From positions 62,001-126,000 of the forward strand of contig NZ_NPKP01000003.1 of NCBI RefSeq assembly GCF_008329585.1: a DNA stretch of 64,000 nucleotides, read 5' to 3'. Made by a program: the position numbers and the translations under genes. Below are positions 30,673 through 41,631 of this stretch, in pieces (position 1 is the first letter of the stretch; every line of letters starts with the position of its first letter). The notes below the pieces were generated by a model that did no database searches, had not been told where the DNA came from, and worked only from the letters and a program-made list of their open reading frames with translations. The stretch comes from Mycolicibacterium sp. P9-22 (GTDB taxonomy: Bacteria > Actinomycetota > Actinomycetes > Mycobacteriales > Mycobacteriaceae).

Positions 30673-31157
30673 TGGGACCGACGCGCAAGCGCGACCTGGC
30701 GGCGGCGGCGGGAATCACCGCGGTCGTCTGTTATCTGTTGGTCGTCTTCCTGTACCGGTGGTTCCCGCCGATCACGCTCTGGACGGGGGTGTCGCTGCTG
30801 GCGGTGGCGATCGCCGAGGCGATGTGGGGGTACTTCGTGCGCTCGCGCATCGCCGATGGCCAGATCGGCATCGGCGCGGGACGGCTGGATCCGCTGGCGG
30901 TCGCCCGGTCGGTGGGGATCGCGAAGGCATCGGCCTGGGTCGGTGCGCTGGTACTGGGTTGGTGGGTCGGGGTTCTCGGGTATCTGCTGCCGCGCCGGGA
31001 CACCATGCGCGTCGCGGGCGAGGACACCGCCGGTGCGGTGGCGGCCGCGCTGTGCGCACTGGCGCTGCTGGCGGCCGGACTGTGGCTGCAGCATTGCTGC
31101 AAGTCCCCGGAGGACCCCAATGACAAACACGATTCGTACAGTGGCGCAGCCGAGTAG
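30672..31157 (+). CDS. DUF3180 domain membrane protein
   Basis: Small integral membrane protein, 161 aa with four predicted hydrophobic helices (about 10-30, 36-55, 86-108 and 122-142). It is the conserved actinobacterial gene following folK (Rv3605c position); function unknown. ATG overlaps the folK stop (TGATG), so it is translationally coupled to folate synthesis. A strong inverted repeat follows the stop by 11 bases and probably closes this transcript. Confidence 0.9.
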   Translation: MGPTRKRDLAAAAGITAVVCYLLVVFLYRWFPPITLWTGVSLLAVAIAEAMWGYFVRSRIADGQIGIGAGRLDPLAVARSVGIAKASAWVGALVLGWWVGVLGYLLPRRDTMRVAGEDTAGAVAAALCALALLAAGLWLQHCCKSPEDPNDKHDSYSGAAE

Positions 31158-31168
31158 CCGAATCGCCG

Positions 31169-31196
31169 CACAGGTCGACACGCGATGCGACCTGTG
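31169..31196. repeat. Perfect 9-bp inverted repeat between folate operon and next gene
   Basis: CACAGGTCG (31169-31177), a 10-base spacer and CGACCTGTG (31188-31196) form a perfect inverted repeat. It follows the DUF3180 stop and ends 5 bases before the -10 element of the next gene. It could be a terminator without a U-tract, common in mycobacteria, or an operator covering the -35 region. The sequence alone does not decide. Confidence 0.5.
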
Positions 31197-31201
31197 AACG
31201 G

Positions 31202-31207
31202 TACAGT
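31202..31207 (+). promoter_or_regulatory. Predicted -10 element of the DUF6779 gene
   Basis: TACAGT fits TANNNT and ends 6 bases before ATG 31214, so the message is probably leaderless. The inverted repeat at 31169-31196 occupies the -35 position. Confidence 0.45.
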
Positions 31208-31213
31208 CGCCCC

Positions 31214-32452
31214 ATGACCGATCCGTCCCGCGGCGTGCGCGTTCGACGCGTCAACCGCAGGCCGGGCTGGGGCCTGCTGACAGCGTTGCTGGTGCTCGCG
31301 ATCGTCGCCAGCACGGTGCTGGTCTTCACCAATCGGGTCGAACTGCTCAAACTCGCCGTGGTGCTGGCGTTGTGGGCGGCGGTCGCCGCGGCGTTCGTCT
31401 CGTTCATCTATCGGCGGCAGAGCGATCTCGACCAGGCCAAGGTGCGCGACCTCAAATACGTCTACGACCTCCAACTGGACCGTGAGATCTCCGCACGCCG
31501 CGAGTATGAACTGGCGGTGGAAGCCCAGTTGCGCCGTGAACTGTCGGCGGAATTGCGGGCGCAGGCCGCCGGCGAGGTCGCCGCGCTGCGTGCCGAACTG
31601 GCCGCACTGCGCACCAATCTGGAGATTCTGTTCGACACCGATCTGGACCACCGGCCGGCGCTGGAGACCGAGCGCCCGGCCGGCCGCGTGATCGCCAGCC
31701 GCATCGACACCCCGGTGCGTGCAGAGGCCGAGCCGCGCACCGAGGAGAGCCCGATCATCGACGTGCCGGCCGAACCGCATCCACCCGAGTACCAGTGGGC
31801 ACCGGCCGAACATGTGGGACCCGAACCGATCGCCCCGGACCTGTTCGGCGGAGCGCACCGGCGCGCATCGGAAGCCGAGGAGCCGGCTCCCTGGCAACGC
31901 CGCGCCGCCAACGCCCGGCCCGCCCAACCGCCGCCGCCGCCCCCGGCCGCACCGCCCCCGCCCGTCCCGGACCCGGTCGCCGCTCAATGGTCGCCGCCGC
32001 CCCCGGCCGCCACCTGGCCGCCCCAGCCCACACCGCCGGCGCGTCAGCCCGAGCCGGCGCCGCCCCCGCCGCCGGCCGCCGAGCCCGCCCCCCGAGCCGA
32101 GCAGCCCACCCCGGATGCCCCGGACCGTCGTGGCCGCCATTACGGCTCGGAACCCGAATCGGCCCCGCCGCCGCGCCGCGCCCGGCACGCGGTGCCCGGC
32201 GAAACCGGTCCGCCGCCACCCCCGCCGCGGACCCGTCGGGCGGCCCAGCCGGACCGTGAACCGCCCGCGCCGCCCGTGCAGACACCCACCCCGGCGCCGG
32301 TACCCCGCCACCGCAATGCCGAAGAACTCCAGCGCGAGCAGCCGGAGCCCGAAGGTGGCCAGCACGCGGGTGGTCAACCGGTCTCCGAGCTGCTCTCGCG
32401 CCTGCAGGCAACCCCCACCGGCGGTGGCCGGCGCCGTCGCCGCGAGGAGTGA
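31214..32452 (+). CDS. DUF6779 domain membrane protein, Pro/Ala-rich
   Basis: Conserved mycobacterial membrane protein at the Rv3604c position, 412 aa. Two adjacent transmembrane helices (about 16-34 and 40-62) are followed by a charged, probably coiled-coil segment (about 75-145: DLQLDREISARREYELAVEA and on) and a long low-complexity tail (about 150-400) very rich in proline, alanine and arginine. The tail is probably disordered. Function unknown; similar layouts are seen in cell-envelope or divisome-linked proteins, but that is only analogy. The start appears leaderless. Confidence 0.85.
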   Translation: MTDPSRGVRVRRVNRRPGWGLLTALLVLAIVASTVLVFTNRVELLKLAVVLALWAAVAAAFVSFIYRRQSDLDQAKVRDLKYVYDLQLDREISARREYELAVEAQLRRELSAELRAQAAGEVAALRAELAALRTNLEILFDTDLDHRPALETERPAGRVIASRIDTPVRAEAEPRTEESPIIDVPAEPHPPEYQWAPAEHVGPEPIAPDLFGGAHRRASEAEEPAPWQRRAANARPAQPPPPPPAAPPPPVPDPVAAQWSPPPPAATWPPQPTPPARQPEPAPPPPPAAEPAPRAEQPTPDAPDRRGRHYGSEPESAPPPRRARHAVPGETGPPPPPPRTRRAAQPDREPPAPPVQTPTPAPVPRHRNAEELQREQPEPEGGQHAGGQPVSELLSRLQATPTGGGRRRRREE

Positions 32453-32473
32453 GCTAGGCTCTCCCCGACCGTG

Positions 32474-32494
32474 CGGTACCCGTATATGGGACCG
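32474..32494. repeat. Hairpin upstream of the DUF2520-panC operon
   Basis: CGGT-A-CCC (32474-32481), loop GTATAT and GGG-ACCG (32488-32494) form a 7-bp stem with one bulged A. It follows the DUF6779 stop by 21 bases and precedes the next start by 38. It may end the upstream transcript or act in the leader of the pantothenate operon. Confidence 0.35.
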
Positions 32495-32532
32495 CAACGT
32501 TTATCACGACTGAATTTGCGAGGTCGTCTGTC

Positions 32533-33456
32533 ATGGTCGACGGACTCCGTCCAGCGCGGCTCACTGTCGGCATCATCTCGGCAGGCCGGGTCGGAACCGC
32601 GCTCGGCGTCGCGCTCGAGCGCGCCGAGCATGTGGTGGTGGCATGTAGCGCCATCTCCAACCAGTCCCGCGAACGCGCGGCCGGCAGACTCCCGGATACC
32701 GCGGTACTGCCAGTTCAGGACGTCGCAGCGCGAGCAGAGTTGCTGCTCCTCGCGGTGCCCGACGCCGAGCTGGTGGCGCTGATCTCCGGACTGGCCGCCA
32801 CCGACGCGGTACGCCCCGGCACCATCGTCGTGCACACCTCCGGGATGAACGGGGTCGGCGTCCTGGAGCCGTTGACGGCACAGGGTTGTATCCCGCTGGC
32901 CATCCATCCCGCGATGACCTTCACCGGTTCGGACGAGGACATCGCCCGGCTGCCGGACACCTGCTTCGGCGTCACCGCGCTCGACGAGATCGGATACGCG
33001 ATCGGCCAGGCGCTGGTGCTGGAGATCGGCGGCGAACCGTTCCGGGTGCGCGAAGACGCCCGCATGCTGTACCACTCCGCCCTGGCGCACGCCAGCAACC
33101 ATCTCGCCACCGTCGTGCTCGACGCCGTCGAGGCGCTGCGCTCCGCGCTGCGCGGCCAGGAGTTGCTCGGCCAGGAACTCGTCGGTGATGCCCCCGGCGG
33201 ACTCGCCGAACGCATCGTCGGGCCGCTGGCCCGGGCGTCGATGGAGAACGCTCTGCAGCGGGGACAGGCGGCGCTGACGGGCCCGGTGGCGCGCGGTGAC
33301 GCGGCCGCGGTGGCGGGCCATCTGCATGCCCTCGGCGAGGTGGATCCCGAACTGGCGCAGGCATATCGCTCCGCTTCGCTGCGCACCGCGCAGCGCGCGC
33401 ACGCACCGAAAGACGTGTTCGAAGTTCTCACCACACCCGGGACGGGGCCGAAGTGA
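32533..33456 (+). CDS. Rossmann-like and DUF2520 domain protein
   Basis: Predicted NAD(P)-binding protein, 307 aa, at the Rv3603c position directly upstream of panC. An N-terminal Rossmann domain (about 1-140: [14 protein letters not shown]) is followed by an all-helical DUF2520 domain (about 150-300), a layout like ketopantoate reductase and prephenate dehydrogenase relatives. It may supply a reductase step in pantothenate synthesis, but this is inferred from domains and position. ATG 32533 is preceded by GCGAGG; panC overlaps its end (GTGA). Confidence 0.9.
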   Translation: MVDGLRPARLTVGIISAGRVGTALGVALERAEHVVVACSAISNQSRERAAGRLPDTAVLPVQDVAARAELLLLAVPDAELVALISGLAATDAVRPGTIVVHTSGMNGVGVLEPLTAQGCIPLAIHPAMTFTGSDEDIARLPDTCFGVTALDEIGYAIGQALVLEIGGEPFRVREDARMLYHSALAHASNHLATVVLDAVEALRSALRGQELLGQELVGDAPGGLAERIVGPLARASMENALQRGQAALTGPVARGDAAAVAGHLHALGEVDPELAQAYRSASLRTAQRAHAPKDVFEVLTTPGTGPK

Positions 33457-34388
33457 ACGATCGCAAACCGCCGGCCTTCGCTGCCGGCGAGCTGAACGTC
33501 TATACCCGGGCCGCCGATGTCGCCGCTGTGACCAGGGCGCTGCGGGGGACCGGCAAGCGGGTCATGCTGGTGCCGACGATGGGTGCCCTGCATGAGGGCC
33601 ACCTCACGCTCGTCCGTCACGCCAAGCGCATTCCCGGTGCGATGGTGGTGGTTTCGATCTTTGTCAATCCGCTGCAATTCGGTGCCGGTGAGGATCTCGA
33701 CGCCTACCCGCGCACGCTGGAGGACGATCTCGCGGCACTGCGGGCCGAGGGAGTGCAGATCGCCTTCACCCCCACCGCTGCGGACATGTATCCCGATGGC
33801 CCGCGTACCAGCGTGCATCCCGGGCCGCTGGGCGTAGAACTCGAAGGCGCTTCCCGGCCAACGCATTTCGCCGGGATGCTGACCGTCGTGATGAAACTGC
33901 TGCAGATCGTCGGGCCGGACCGCGCGTTCTTCGGCGAGAAGGACTATCAGCAACTGGTGCTGATCCGTCAGATGGCCGACGACCTGAATCTGGGCGCCCG
34001 CATCGTCGGGGTGCCGATCGTGCGGGAGGCCGACGGGCTGGCCATGTCCTCGCGCAACCGCTACCTCGACGAGGTGCAGCGTGAACAGGCCTGCGCCATA
34101 CCGTCTGCGCTGCTGGCCGGCATGTACGCCGCGGGCGAAGGGGTCGAGGCCGCACTGGACGCCGCCCGCGCCGTTCTCGACGAGGTCCCGGCGATCAGCG
34201 TCGACTATCTGGAGGTCCGCAACACCTGGCTGGGCCCCGCGCCGCATACCGGAGCGGCGCGCCTGCTGGTGGCGGTTCGCCTCGGCGGCACCCGGCTGCT
34301 GGACAACATCGCCATCGACATCGGCGTGCCTTCGGGTGCCGGCCCGGATGTCGCGTATGACGAACACGAATTACCTTGGAGGAACTGA
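33453..34388 (+). CDS. panC: Pantothenate synthetase
   Basis: Condenses pantoate and beta-alanine with ATP to pantothenate, 311 aa. The nucleotidyltransferase signature [20 protein letters not shown], the FGEKDYQQL strand and MSSRNRYLD (KMSKS-like loop) are intact. GTG 33453 overlaps the DUF2520 stop; the C-terminus ends LPWRN with a stop overlapping the panD ATG (TGATG). The C-terminal 30 residues are more variable than the core. Confidence 0.97.
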   Translation: MNDRKPPAFAAGELNVYTRAADVAAVTRALRGTGKRVMLVPTMGALHEGHLTLVRHAKRIPGAMVVVSIFVNPLQFGAGEDLDAYPRTLEDDLAALRAEGVQIAFTPTAADMYPDGPRTSVHPGPLGVELEGASRPTHFAGMLTVVMKLLQIVGPDRAFFGEKDYQQLVLIRQMADDLNLGARIVGVPIVREADGLAMSSRNRYLDEVQREQACAIPSALLAGMYAAGEGVEAALDAARAVLDEVPAISVDYLEVRNTWLGPAPHTGAARLLVAVRLGGTRLLDNIAIDIGVPSGAGPDVAYDEHELPWRN

Positions 34389-34795
34389 TGTTACGCACCA
34401 TGCTGAAATCCAAGATCCACCGTGCGACCGTCACGAAGGCCGACCTGCACTATGTGGGTTCGGTTACCATCGACGCGGACCTGATGGACGCGGCCGACCT
34501 GCTCGAAGGCGAGCAGGTCACCATCGTCGACATCGACAACGGCAACCGGCTGATCACCTACGCCATCACCGGTGAGCGGGGCAGTGGCGTGATCGGGATC
34601 AACGGTGCTGCGGCACATCTGGTACACCCGGGCGACCTGGTCATCCTCATCGCCTACGGCACCATGGAGGATGCGCAGGCGCGCGAGTATCAGCCCAGGA
34701 TCGTCTTCGTGGACGCCGAGAACCGCCAGATCGACCTGGGAACCGACCCCGCCCACGTCCCGGCCGATGCGTCCGGCCTGATGTCGCCGCGCTGA
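34388..34795 (+). CDS. panD: Aspartate 1-decarboxylase proenzyme
   Basis: Makes beta-alanine for pantothenate from L-aspartate; a pyruvoyl enzyme self-cleaved from a proenzyme, 135 aa. ATG 34388 is chosen over an in-frame ATG at 34376 because GGAGG lies at 34378-34382 and the family starts [12 protein letters not shown]. The cleavage site Gly24-Ser25 (HYVGSVT) is present; Ser25 becomes the pyruvoyl group. Coupled to panC and coaX by TGATG overlaps on both sides. Confidence 0.97.
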   Translation: MLRTMLKSKIHRATVTKADLHYVGSVTIDADLMDAADLLEGEQVTIVDIDNGNRLITYAITGERGSGVIGINGAAAHLVHPGDLVILIAYGTMEDAQAREYQPRIVFVDAENRQIDLGTDPAHVPADASGLMSPR

Positions 34796-35598
34796 TGCTG
34801 CTGGCCATAGACGTCCGTAACGCACACACCATCGTCGGGCTGATCTCCGGTGCGGGCGAAAACGCCAAGGTGGTGCAGCACTGGCGGATCCGGACCGAAT
34901 CCGAGGTGACCGCCGACGAACTGGCGCTCACCATCGACGGTCTGGTCGGTGACGATGTCGAGCGGCTGACGGGTGCGGCGGCACTGTCGACCGTGCCTTC
35001 GGTGCTGCACGAGATAAGGCTGATGCTGGAACAGTACTGGCCCGCGGTGCCGCACGTGCTCATCGAGCCCGGCGTGCGCACCGGAATCCCGCTGCTGGTC
35101 GACAACCCCAAGGAAGTCGGCGCCGACCGGATCGTCAACTGCCTGGCCGCGTTTCAGAAGTACAACTCGCCGGCCATCGTGGTCGACCTGGGGTCCTCCA
35201 TCTGTGTCGACGTGGTCTCGGCCAAGGGTGAGTTCCTCGGCGGCGCCATCGCCCCGGGTGTGCAGGTGTCCTCCGACGCCGCGGCGGCTAGGTCCGCGGC
35301 GCTGCGCCGGGTGGAACTCACCCGGCCGCGCTCGGTGATCGGCAAGAACACCGTGGAGTGCATGCAGGCCGGTGCGGTGTTCGGCTTCGCCGCGCTGGTC
35401 GACGGCCTGGTGGACCGCATCCGCGCCGATGTGGCGGGTTTCGGCGGCAGTGATGTCGCGGTGGTCGCGACCGGGAACTCCGCGCCACTCGTGCTGCCCG
35501 ATCTGCGCACCGTCGGCCATTACGACCAGCACCTGACGTTGGAGGGGCTGCGGCTGGTGTTCGAGCGCAACCGCGACAACCAGCGCGGCCGACGCTGA
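34795..35598 (+). CDS. coaX: Type III pantothenate kinase
   Basis: Phosphorylates pantothenate, first step of CoA synthesis, 267 aa. The ASKHA-fold phosphate-1 motif reads IDVRNAHT, as in mycobacteria where Arg replaces the usual Gly. [20 protein letters not shown] and [14 protein letters not shown] carry the pantothenate and ATP sites. ATG overlaps the panD stop (TGATG). It completes an uninterrupted route from pantoate to phosphopantothenate. Confidence 0.95.
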   Translation: MLLAIDVRNAHTIVGLISGAGENAKVVQHWRIRTESEVTADELALTIDGLVGDDVERLTGAAALSTVPSVLHEIRLMLEQYWPAVPHVLIEPGVRTGIPLLVDNPKEVGADRIVNCLAAFQKYNSPAIVVDLGSSICVDVVSAKGEFLGGAIAPGVQVSSDAAAARSAALRRVELTRPRSVIGKNTVECMQAGAVFGFAALVDGLVDRIRADVAGFGGSDVAVVATGNSAPLVLPDLRTVGHYDQHLTLEGLRLVFERNRDNQRGRR

Positions 35599-35613
35599 TT
35601 AAGCTGGCTGTCC

Positions 35614-37143
35614 GTGAGTTCTTCTGACGGGCCGGACGCCCCCACCCAGCCCGAGCACGACGACACCCCGGAGCAGTACCGGATCCGCCACGCCAAGCGT
35701 GAGCGCCTGCTCGCCGAGGGCCGCGACCCGTACCCGGTGCAGGTGGCGCGCACCCATTCACTGGCCGAACTCCGGGCCGCCTACCCGGATCTGCCGGTGG
35801 ACACCCAGACCGGCGACACCGTCGGTGTCGCGGCCAGGGTCGTGTTCGCCCGGAACTCCGGGAAGCTGTGTTTCGCCACCCTGCAGGACGGCGACGGAAC
35901 CCAGCTGCAGCTGATGATCAGCCTGGCCGAGGTCGGCCAGGACTCGCTCGACGCCTGGAAGGCGGACGTCGACCTCGGCGACATCGTGTTCGCGCACGGG
36001 CAGGTCATCAGTTCGCGCCGCGGCGAGCTGTCTGTGCTGGCAGATTCCTGGCAAATCGTCTCCAAGGCGTTGCGGCCGCTCCCGGTGGCCCACAAGGAGA
36101 TGAGCGAAGAATCTCGGGTACGGCAGCGCTATGTCGACCTCATCGTCCGTCCCGAGGCGCGCACCATCGCCCGGCAGCGCATCGCCGTCGTGCGGGCGGT
36201 GCGGTCGGCGCTGGAGCGCCGGGGTTTCCTCGAGGTCGAGACACCGATGCTGCAGACCCTGCCCGGGGGTGCGGCCGCCAGGCCGTTCATCACCCACTCC
36301 AACGCCCTCGATGCCGACCTGTATCTGCGAATCGCGCCCGAGTTGTTCCTCAAGCGCTGTCTCGTCGGTGGTTTCGAGAAGGTTTTCGAGTTGAATCGGA
36401 ACTTTCGGAACGAGGGTGCGGATTCCACACATTCTCCGGAATTCGCGATGCTGGAGACTTATCAGGCCTATGGCACATATGACGATTCGGCGACCGTCAC
36501 CCGTGAGCTGATTCAAGAAGTGGCCGATGAGGCGCTCGGTACCCGCGAGGTTCAGCTACCGGACGGCAGTACCTATGACTTGGACGGTGAATGGCAAACC
36601 CTGGAAATGTATCCGTCGCTGTCGGCGGCACTCGGGGAAGAGATAACGCCGGAGACCGGCCTGCAGCATCTGTTGTCCATCGCCGAACGTCTCGAGGTGG
36701 AGATTCCCGCCGATCGCGGTTATGGACACGGGAAATTGGTGGAGGAACTTTGGGAACACACCGTCGGTGAAACGTTGTGGGCACCCACCTTCGTCCGTGA
36801 CTTCCCAGTCGAGACAAGCCCACTGACACGCGCTCACCGCAGCATTCCGGGTGTCACCGAAAAGTGGGACCTCTATGTGCGCAAATTCGAATTGGCCACC
36901 GGATACTCCGAGCTCATCGACCCGGTGATTCAGCGCGAACGATTCGTAGCCCAAGCCGCCGCCGCAGCCGCCGGCGATGATGAGGCGATGCGTCTGGACG
37001 AGGACTTTCTCGCCGCTCTGGAGTACGCGATGCCGCCTACCACGGGTACCGGAATGGGTATTGACCGTCTGTTGATGGCATTGACGGGGCTGACGATTAG
37101 GGAGACAGTTTTGTTCCCGATTGTGCGCAGGCACTCAAACTGA
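35614..37143 (+). CDS. lysS: Lysyl-tRNA synthetase (class II)
   Basis: Charges tRNA-Lys, 509 aa. The N-terminal OB-fold (about 60-160) is followed by the class II core: motif 1 near [10 protein letters not shown], motif 2 [14 protein letters not shown] and motif 3 [13 protein letters not shown]. All key residues appear intact. GTG 35614 lies 9 bases after a TAAGCT -10-like element (35600-35605). From about 36370 to the stop GC content falls to roughly 58 percent (some lines near 50) against about 65 or more before it, with TTG, ATT and GAA codons rising, so the gene looks like a mosaic. Confidence 0.96.
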   Translation: MSSSDGPDAPTQPEHDDTPEQYRIRHAKRERLLAEGRDPYPVQVARTHSLAELRAAYPDLPVDTQTGDTVGVAARVVFARNSGKLCFATLQDGDGTQLQLMISLAEVGQDSLDAWKADVDLGDIVFAHGQVISSRRGELSVLADSWQIVSKALRPLPVAHKEMSEESRVRQRYVDLIVRPEARTIARQRIAVVRAVRSALERRGFLEVETPMLQTLPGGAAARPFITHSNALDADLYLRIAPELFLKRCLVGGFEKVFELNRNFRNEGADSTHSPEFAMLETYQAYGTYDDSATVTRELIQEVADEALGTREVQLPDGSTYDLDGEWQTLEMYPSLSAALGEEITPETGLQHLLSIAERLEVEIPADRGYGHGKLVEELWEHTVGETLWAPTFVRDFPVETSPLTRAHRSIPGVTEKWDLYVRKFELATGYSELIDPVIQRERFVAQAAAAAAGDDEAMRLDEDFLAALEYAMPPTTGTGMGIDRLLMALTGLTIRETVLFPIVRRHSN

Positions 37144-37249
37144 CTACATATCCTCTGTGGTTGTTGAATGAATTCCATCCGTATGCAAGCATTGCGGCAG
37201 GGGTTCGGGATGAATCTACGAGTGGCCACAGAAGGGTCGTGTGAGCTAT

Positions 37250-37591
37250 ATGGCGAAGAAAGTCACCGTCACACTGGTTGACGATTTCGACGGCGAAGCG
37301 GCGGCAGATGAGACTGTCGAATTCGCACTGGACGGTGTGAGCTATGAGATCGATCTTTCTTCGAAGAACGCCTCCAAGCTGCGCGGCGACCTGAAGCAGT
37401 GGGTGGAGGCCGGCCGCCGCGTCGGCGGGCGCCGCCGGGGACGTTCGGCGGGCACGGGCCGCGGCCGCGCCGCCATCGACCGGGAACAGAGCGCCGCCAT
37501 CCGGGAATGGGCCCGCCGCAACGGCCACAATGTGTCGACCCGTGGACGTATTCCCGCCGAGGTCATCGACGCTTTCCATGCCGCGACCTGA
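37250..37591 (+). CDS. lsr2: Nucleoid-associated xenogeneic silencer Lsr2
   Basis: Small H-NS-like protein that coats AT-rich DNA and silences foreign or virulence genes, 113 aa. ATG 37250 gives the conserved start [17 protein letters not shown] 37241 is in frame but family starts favour 37250. The N-terminal dimerisation domain (1-60) is followed by an Arg/Gly linker and the C-terminal DNA-binding domain with the AT-hook-like RGR in [11 protein letters not shown]. The upstream 106 bases are AT-richer than average, fitting autoregulation, and contain an arm (37152-37160) able to pair with the ribosome binding region. Confidence 0.97.
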   Translation: MAKKVTVTLVDDFDGEAAADETVEFALDGVSYEIDLSSKNASKLRGDLKQWVEAGRRVGGRRRGRSAGTGRGRAAIDREQSAAIREWARRNGHNVSTRGRIPAEVIDAFHAAT

Positions 37592-37654
37592 TCGGCGCTC
37601 GCAAAATAACTGCCGGTAGCCAGATCCCTCTCGGCCGGTCCGCGCCGATCACTC

Positions 37655-37671
37655 CTTCGCTCACGGCGAAC
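37655..37671. promoter_or_regulatory. Predicted ClgR binding site upstream of clpC1
   Basis: CTTCGCTCACGGCGAAC has arms TTCGC/GCGAA and fits the actinobacterial ClgR pattern CGC-Y-N-A-N-R-GCG. It lies about 190 bases before the clpC1 start. ClgR is known to activate clpP1P2 and clpC1 in actinobacteria, which supports the call. A second palindrome, CCACT-AG-AGTGG (37775-37786), contains a TAGAGT -10-like hexamer. The rest of the 271-base gap shows no gene. Confidence 0.6.
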
Positions 37672-37862
37672 TCGGCACCATGCTTTTCGGGAAACGTTCG
37701 GCCGCTGTTGCGCGTTATGCCTTCAACGGCGGCACCATGGGCTGGACACCAAGAGGGGCACGGGTTTCCCCCGACCACTAGAGTGGACGGCAGGTGCGGT
37801 GCCCTGTGCAGCTCATGTACAGCGCACGTGGCCGCCCTATGTGAGGAAGCGCAGGTAAACCG

Positions 37863-40385
<2,523 letters not shown>

Positions 40386-40401
40386 ACAAGCATTACCCGA
40401 C

Positions 40402-40436
40402 AAAGCCTCCGACCGGAGTATCCGGTCGGAGGCTTT
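40402..40436 (+). terminator. Perfect 16-bp stem terminator after clpC1
   Basis: AAAGCCTCCGACCGGA (40402-40417), a 3-base loop GTA and TCCGGTCGGAGGCTTT (40421-40436) form a perfect stem. It lies 16 bases after the clpC1 stop and just before the cobalamin riboswitch. The A-run and T-run are part of the stem, so it could work in either direction; the U-tract after it is only TTT. Confidence 0.8.
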
Positions 40437-40443
40437 GGCGTAG

Positions 40444-40555
40444 TATCCGAACTGCTCTCGACGGACAACGGAATCTGGTGTAATCCCAGAACGGTCGCGC
40501 CACTGTGAAAGTCAGACCCGAAGCCCGTCACCCCGCTTTTTTACCTGGGACGCGA
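40444..40555 (+). ncRNA. Cobalamin (B12) riboswitch controlling cbtBA
   Basis: The core reads GGAATCTGGTGTAATCCC (about 40470-40487), then CGGTCGCGCCACTGT and the B12 box AGTCAGACCC (about 40510-40519), matching the conserved cobalamin riboswitch core. It precedes the cobalt transporter genes cbtB and cbtA, known targets of this class. No terminator hairpin precedes the U6 run at 40537-40542, so control of translation is more likely: TATCCGA (40444-40450) is complementary to TCGGATA (40569-40575), which ends on the A of the cbtB start codon. The ends of the element are approximate. Confidence 0.88.
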
Positions 40556-40574
40556 ACTCCCGAAAGGATCGGAT

Positions 40575-40799
40575 ATGACTTCTGCTGAGGCATCCAAGGC
40601 GCCCGTCGCCAGGGCACGCGCCATCGACCTCTCCGCCGCCTCCGCGGTGGTGTGGCTGTCGGCGACCGCCTTCCTCGCACTGCTCGTGCTCTACTTCGTC
40701 GGGATGGATCAGGGTGCGACGTCGGTCTTCGGCGCCAACACCGTCATCCACGAATTCATGCACGACGCCCGGCATCTGCTCGGCTACCCCTGCCACTAG
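40575..40799 (+). CDS. cbtB: Cobalt transporter subunit CbtB
   Basis: Small membrane protein of 74 aa with one transmembrane helix (about 24-44) and a His-rich C-terminal tail (VIHEFMHDARHLLGYPCH), the defining feature of CbtB, predicted partner of CbtA in cobalt uptake for B12 synthesis. ATG 40575 has AAAGGA 7 bases upstream. Expression is predicted to fall when cobalamin is plentiful via the riboswitch in its leader. Confidence 0.9.
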   Translation: MTSAEASKAPVARARAIDLSAASAVVWLSATAFLALLVLYFVGMDQGATSVFGANTVIHEFMHDARHLLGYPCH

Positions 40800-40823
40800 A
40801 CGCCGGAAGCAGAAACAACACCG

Positions 40824-41624
40824 ATGGAGAAGAGAATCATCGGGCGCGGCTTGCTGGCCGGCGCCCTCGGCGGCGTACTCGCTTTCATCTGGTCCTGGAT
40901 CTTCATCGAGCCGGTCATCGACCGTGCCATCGAATTCGAAGACGGCGTCAGCGCAGCCCATGAGGCCATCGAGCACGGTGGCCATGCCCATGAGCACGGT
41001 GGCGGCGGTGGCATCGAGATCACCCGGACCGTGCAGTCGACGATCGGTCTCGGGTTCGGTCTGGTGGCGTTCAGCGTCGCCATGGGCGCACTGCTCGCGG
41101 TGCTCTTCTGTGTGGCCTACGGCCGGATTTCCAGCCTCTCCGCCCGCGCCACCGCGGTGCTGCTGGCCGGCGGCATGCTGATCTCGCTGTGGATCGTGCC
41201 GTCGCTGAAGTACCCGCCGAACCCGCCCGCGGTCAGCCTGGACGAGACCATCCAGCAGCGCACCCTGTTGTACCTGTTGCTGACGGTGCTGTCCGCGGCG
41301 CTGTTGGTCGGGTCGGTTCTGCTGGCCCGCAAGCTGGCGCCCAGGTTCGGCGCCTGGAACGCCTCGCTGCTGGGCGCCGCCGACTACATCGTGTCGATGG
41401 CCGTGGTGTTCCTGCTGATGCCGGCGATCTCCGAGACACCGGGCCCGATCACCGATGACGCCGGCACCATTGTCTTCGGCGCCTTCCCGGCCGATGATCT
41501 CTACGAGTTCCGGCTCTATTCGCTGGGCACCCAGGTCGTGATGTGGACGACGATCGGACTGGTGTTCGCCGCGCTGGTATCGCGTCTGCTCGACCAGAGA
41601 CAACGCGACGAAGTAACTGTATGA
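40824..41624 (+). CDS. cbtA: Cobalt transporter subunit CbtA
   Basis: Predicted membrane component of the CbtAB cobalt transporter, 266 aa and about five to six hydrophobic helices. The first helix starts near residue 7, and an external loop carries a metal-binding His cluster (AHEAIEHGGHAHEHGGG, about residues 46-62). It follows cbtB by 24 bases and shares its riboswitch. The annotation of this pair rests on regulation and genome context in the literature rather than strong biochemistry. Confidence 0.88.
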   Translation: MEKRIIGRGLLAGALGGVLAFIWSWIFIEPVIDRAIEFEDGVSAAHEAIEHGGHAHEHGGGGGIEITRTVQSTIGLGFGLVAFSVAMGALLAVLFCVAYGRISSLSARATAVLLAGGMLISLWIVPSLKYPPNPPAVSLDETIQQRTLLYLLLTVLSAALLVGSVLLARKLAPRFGAWNASLLGAADYIVSMAVVFLLMPAISETPGPITDDAGTIVFGAFPADDLYEFRLYSLGTQVVMWTTIGLVFAALVSRLLDQRQRDEVTV

Positions 41625-41631
41625 GCGACGC

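Noticed and set aside
31650..32450. Polyproline and Pro/Ala/Arg stretches of the DUF6779 gene as a DNA repeat array
   Set aside because: The codons vary and no fixed DNA unit repeats; it is protein low complexity.
40537..40542. T6 run in the cbtB leader considered as an intrinsic terminator of the riboswitch
   Set aside because: No GC-rich hairpin directly precedes it; the preceding CCCGTCACCCCGC has no local complement. Translational control fits better.
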